NCBI GenBank assembly: GCA_965199135.1
Contig: OZ240685.1
Coordinates: forward strand, 2,480,001-2,544,000
DNA from: EB88 sp965199135
GTDB taxonomy: Bacteria; Acidobacteriota; Terriglobia; Terriglobales; Acidobacteriaceae
Direction: 5' to 3'
DNA length: 64,000 nucleotides
The translations under genes were made by a program, and so were the position numbers. The first letter of the stretch is position 1; each line of letters opens with the position of its first letter. Below the pieces are notes generated by a model. It searched no databases, was not told where the DNA came from, and saw nothing but the letters and a program-made list of their open reading frames with translations. Below are positions 63,957-64,000 of the stretch, in pieces.

Positions 63957-64000
63957 GTGACCCTGTTCTGCGATGTCGCACTGCCTGTCCCGCTCGACCG
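63957..64000 (+). CDS. priA: Primosomal protein N' PriA, N-terminal fragment
   Basis: GTG at 63957 opens a frame reading TLFCDVALPVPLD, which matches the usual start of PriA (VALPVPL motif). It runs off the window end after 14 codons, so most of the helicase is outside. Cluster context with coaBC and UDG supports it. Confidence 0.6.
   Translation, partial: MTLFCDVALPVPLD

Overview
The window looks like a chromosome segment of an Acidobacteriota species, most likely the Terriglobales (subdivision 1) group. This is an inference from: GC-rich coding with many GTG/TTG starts; a secreted FG-GAP/Ig-like protein whose C-terminus (hydrophobic stretch, KRKRG, second hydrophobic stretch, GCGG) is typical of that group as I remember it; a large fused LptC/LptA protein directly followed by lptB-rpoN-hpf-rapZ; a pro-kumamolisin type S53 protease; and a yicC/gmk/rpoZ/coaBC/priA order. 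No transposase, prophage structural gene or CRISPR array was seen.

Layout. 1-4.5 kb: exported FG-GAP/Ig protein and an outer-membrane-like protein. 4.5-15.0 kb: an accessory island that reads as a cell-death/defence locus. It holds a membrane-anchored nSTAND1 ATPase and a TIR protein (same operon, minus strand), a GH108 phage-type muramidase (plus), a clan CD caspase-like protease with a protein I read as a bacterial gasdermin (minus), and, divergent from these, a CHAT-TPR protease translationally coupled to a SLOG-like protein (plus). The island abuts the 3' end of a tRNA-Leu gene. 15.2-25.5 kb: HNH endonuclease/P450/thymidylate kinase, M61 peptidase, recJ, two DUF507 genes, exported proteins, a WecG/TagA-type glycosyltransferase and a CsbD stress protein. 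25.5-40.6 kb: tRNA-Glu, two ABC-F ATPases, a tannase-like esterase, feoAB, an STAS/anti-sigma kinase pair, a Nudix hydrolase, a HAD phosphatase, an Ohr/OsmC protein, two tandem Xer-type recombinases, an HSL-family esterase and a PIN/Phd toxin-antitoxin pair. 40.6-54.5 kb: secA, a cold-shock gene, lptCA-lptB-rpoN-hpf-rapZ, an MsbA-like ABC exporter and yicC. 54.5-64 kb: a minus-strand trio (carboxylesterase, SDR, GNAT) set into the housekeeping run, then gmk, rpoZ, coaBC, family-4 UDG, a kumamolisin-type protease, an internally deleted methyltransferase and the first codons of priA.

How the parts may work together. The standout is the 9.4-11.6 kb protease-gasdermin pair. In characterised bacterial gasdermin systems a neighbouring caspase-like protease cuts a short C-terminal inhibitory peptide from the gasdermin, which then forms membrane pores and kills the infected cell. 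Here a second CHAT protease, a TIR/nSTAND pair, a SLOG-like sensor and a leaderless muramidase surround it. This suggests (inference) a layered abortive-infection island in which gasdermin pores could also release the muramidase, in the manner of a holin and endolysin. The housekeeping blocks cover envelope biogenesis (SecA, LptC/A/B, MsbA-like), sigma-54 and its usual neighbours, nucleotide metabolism (Tmk, Gmk), DNA repair (RecJ, UDG, PriA) and iron uptake (FeoAB).
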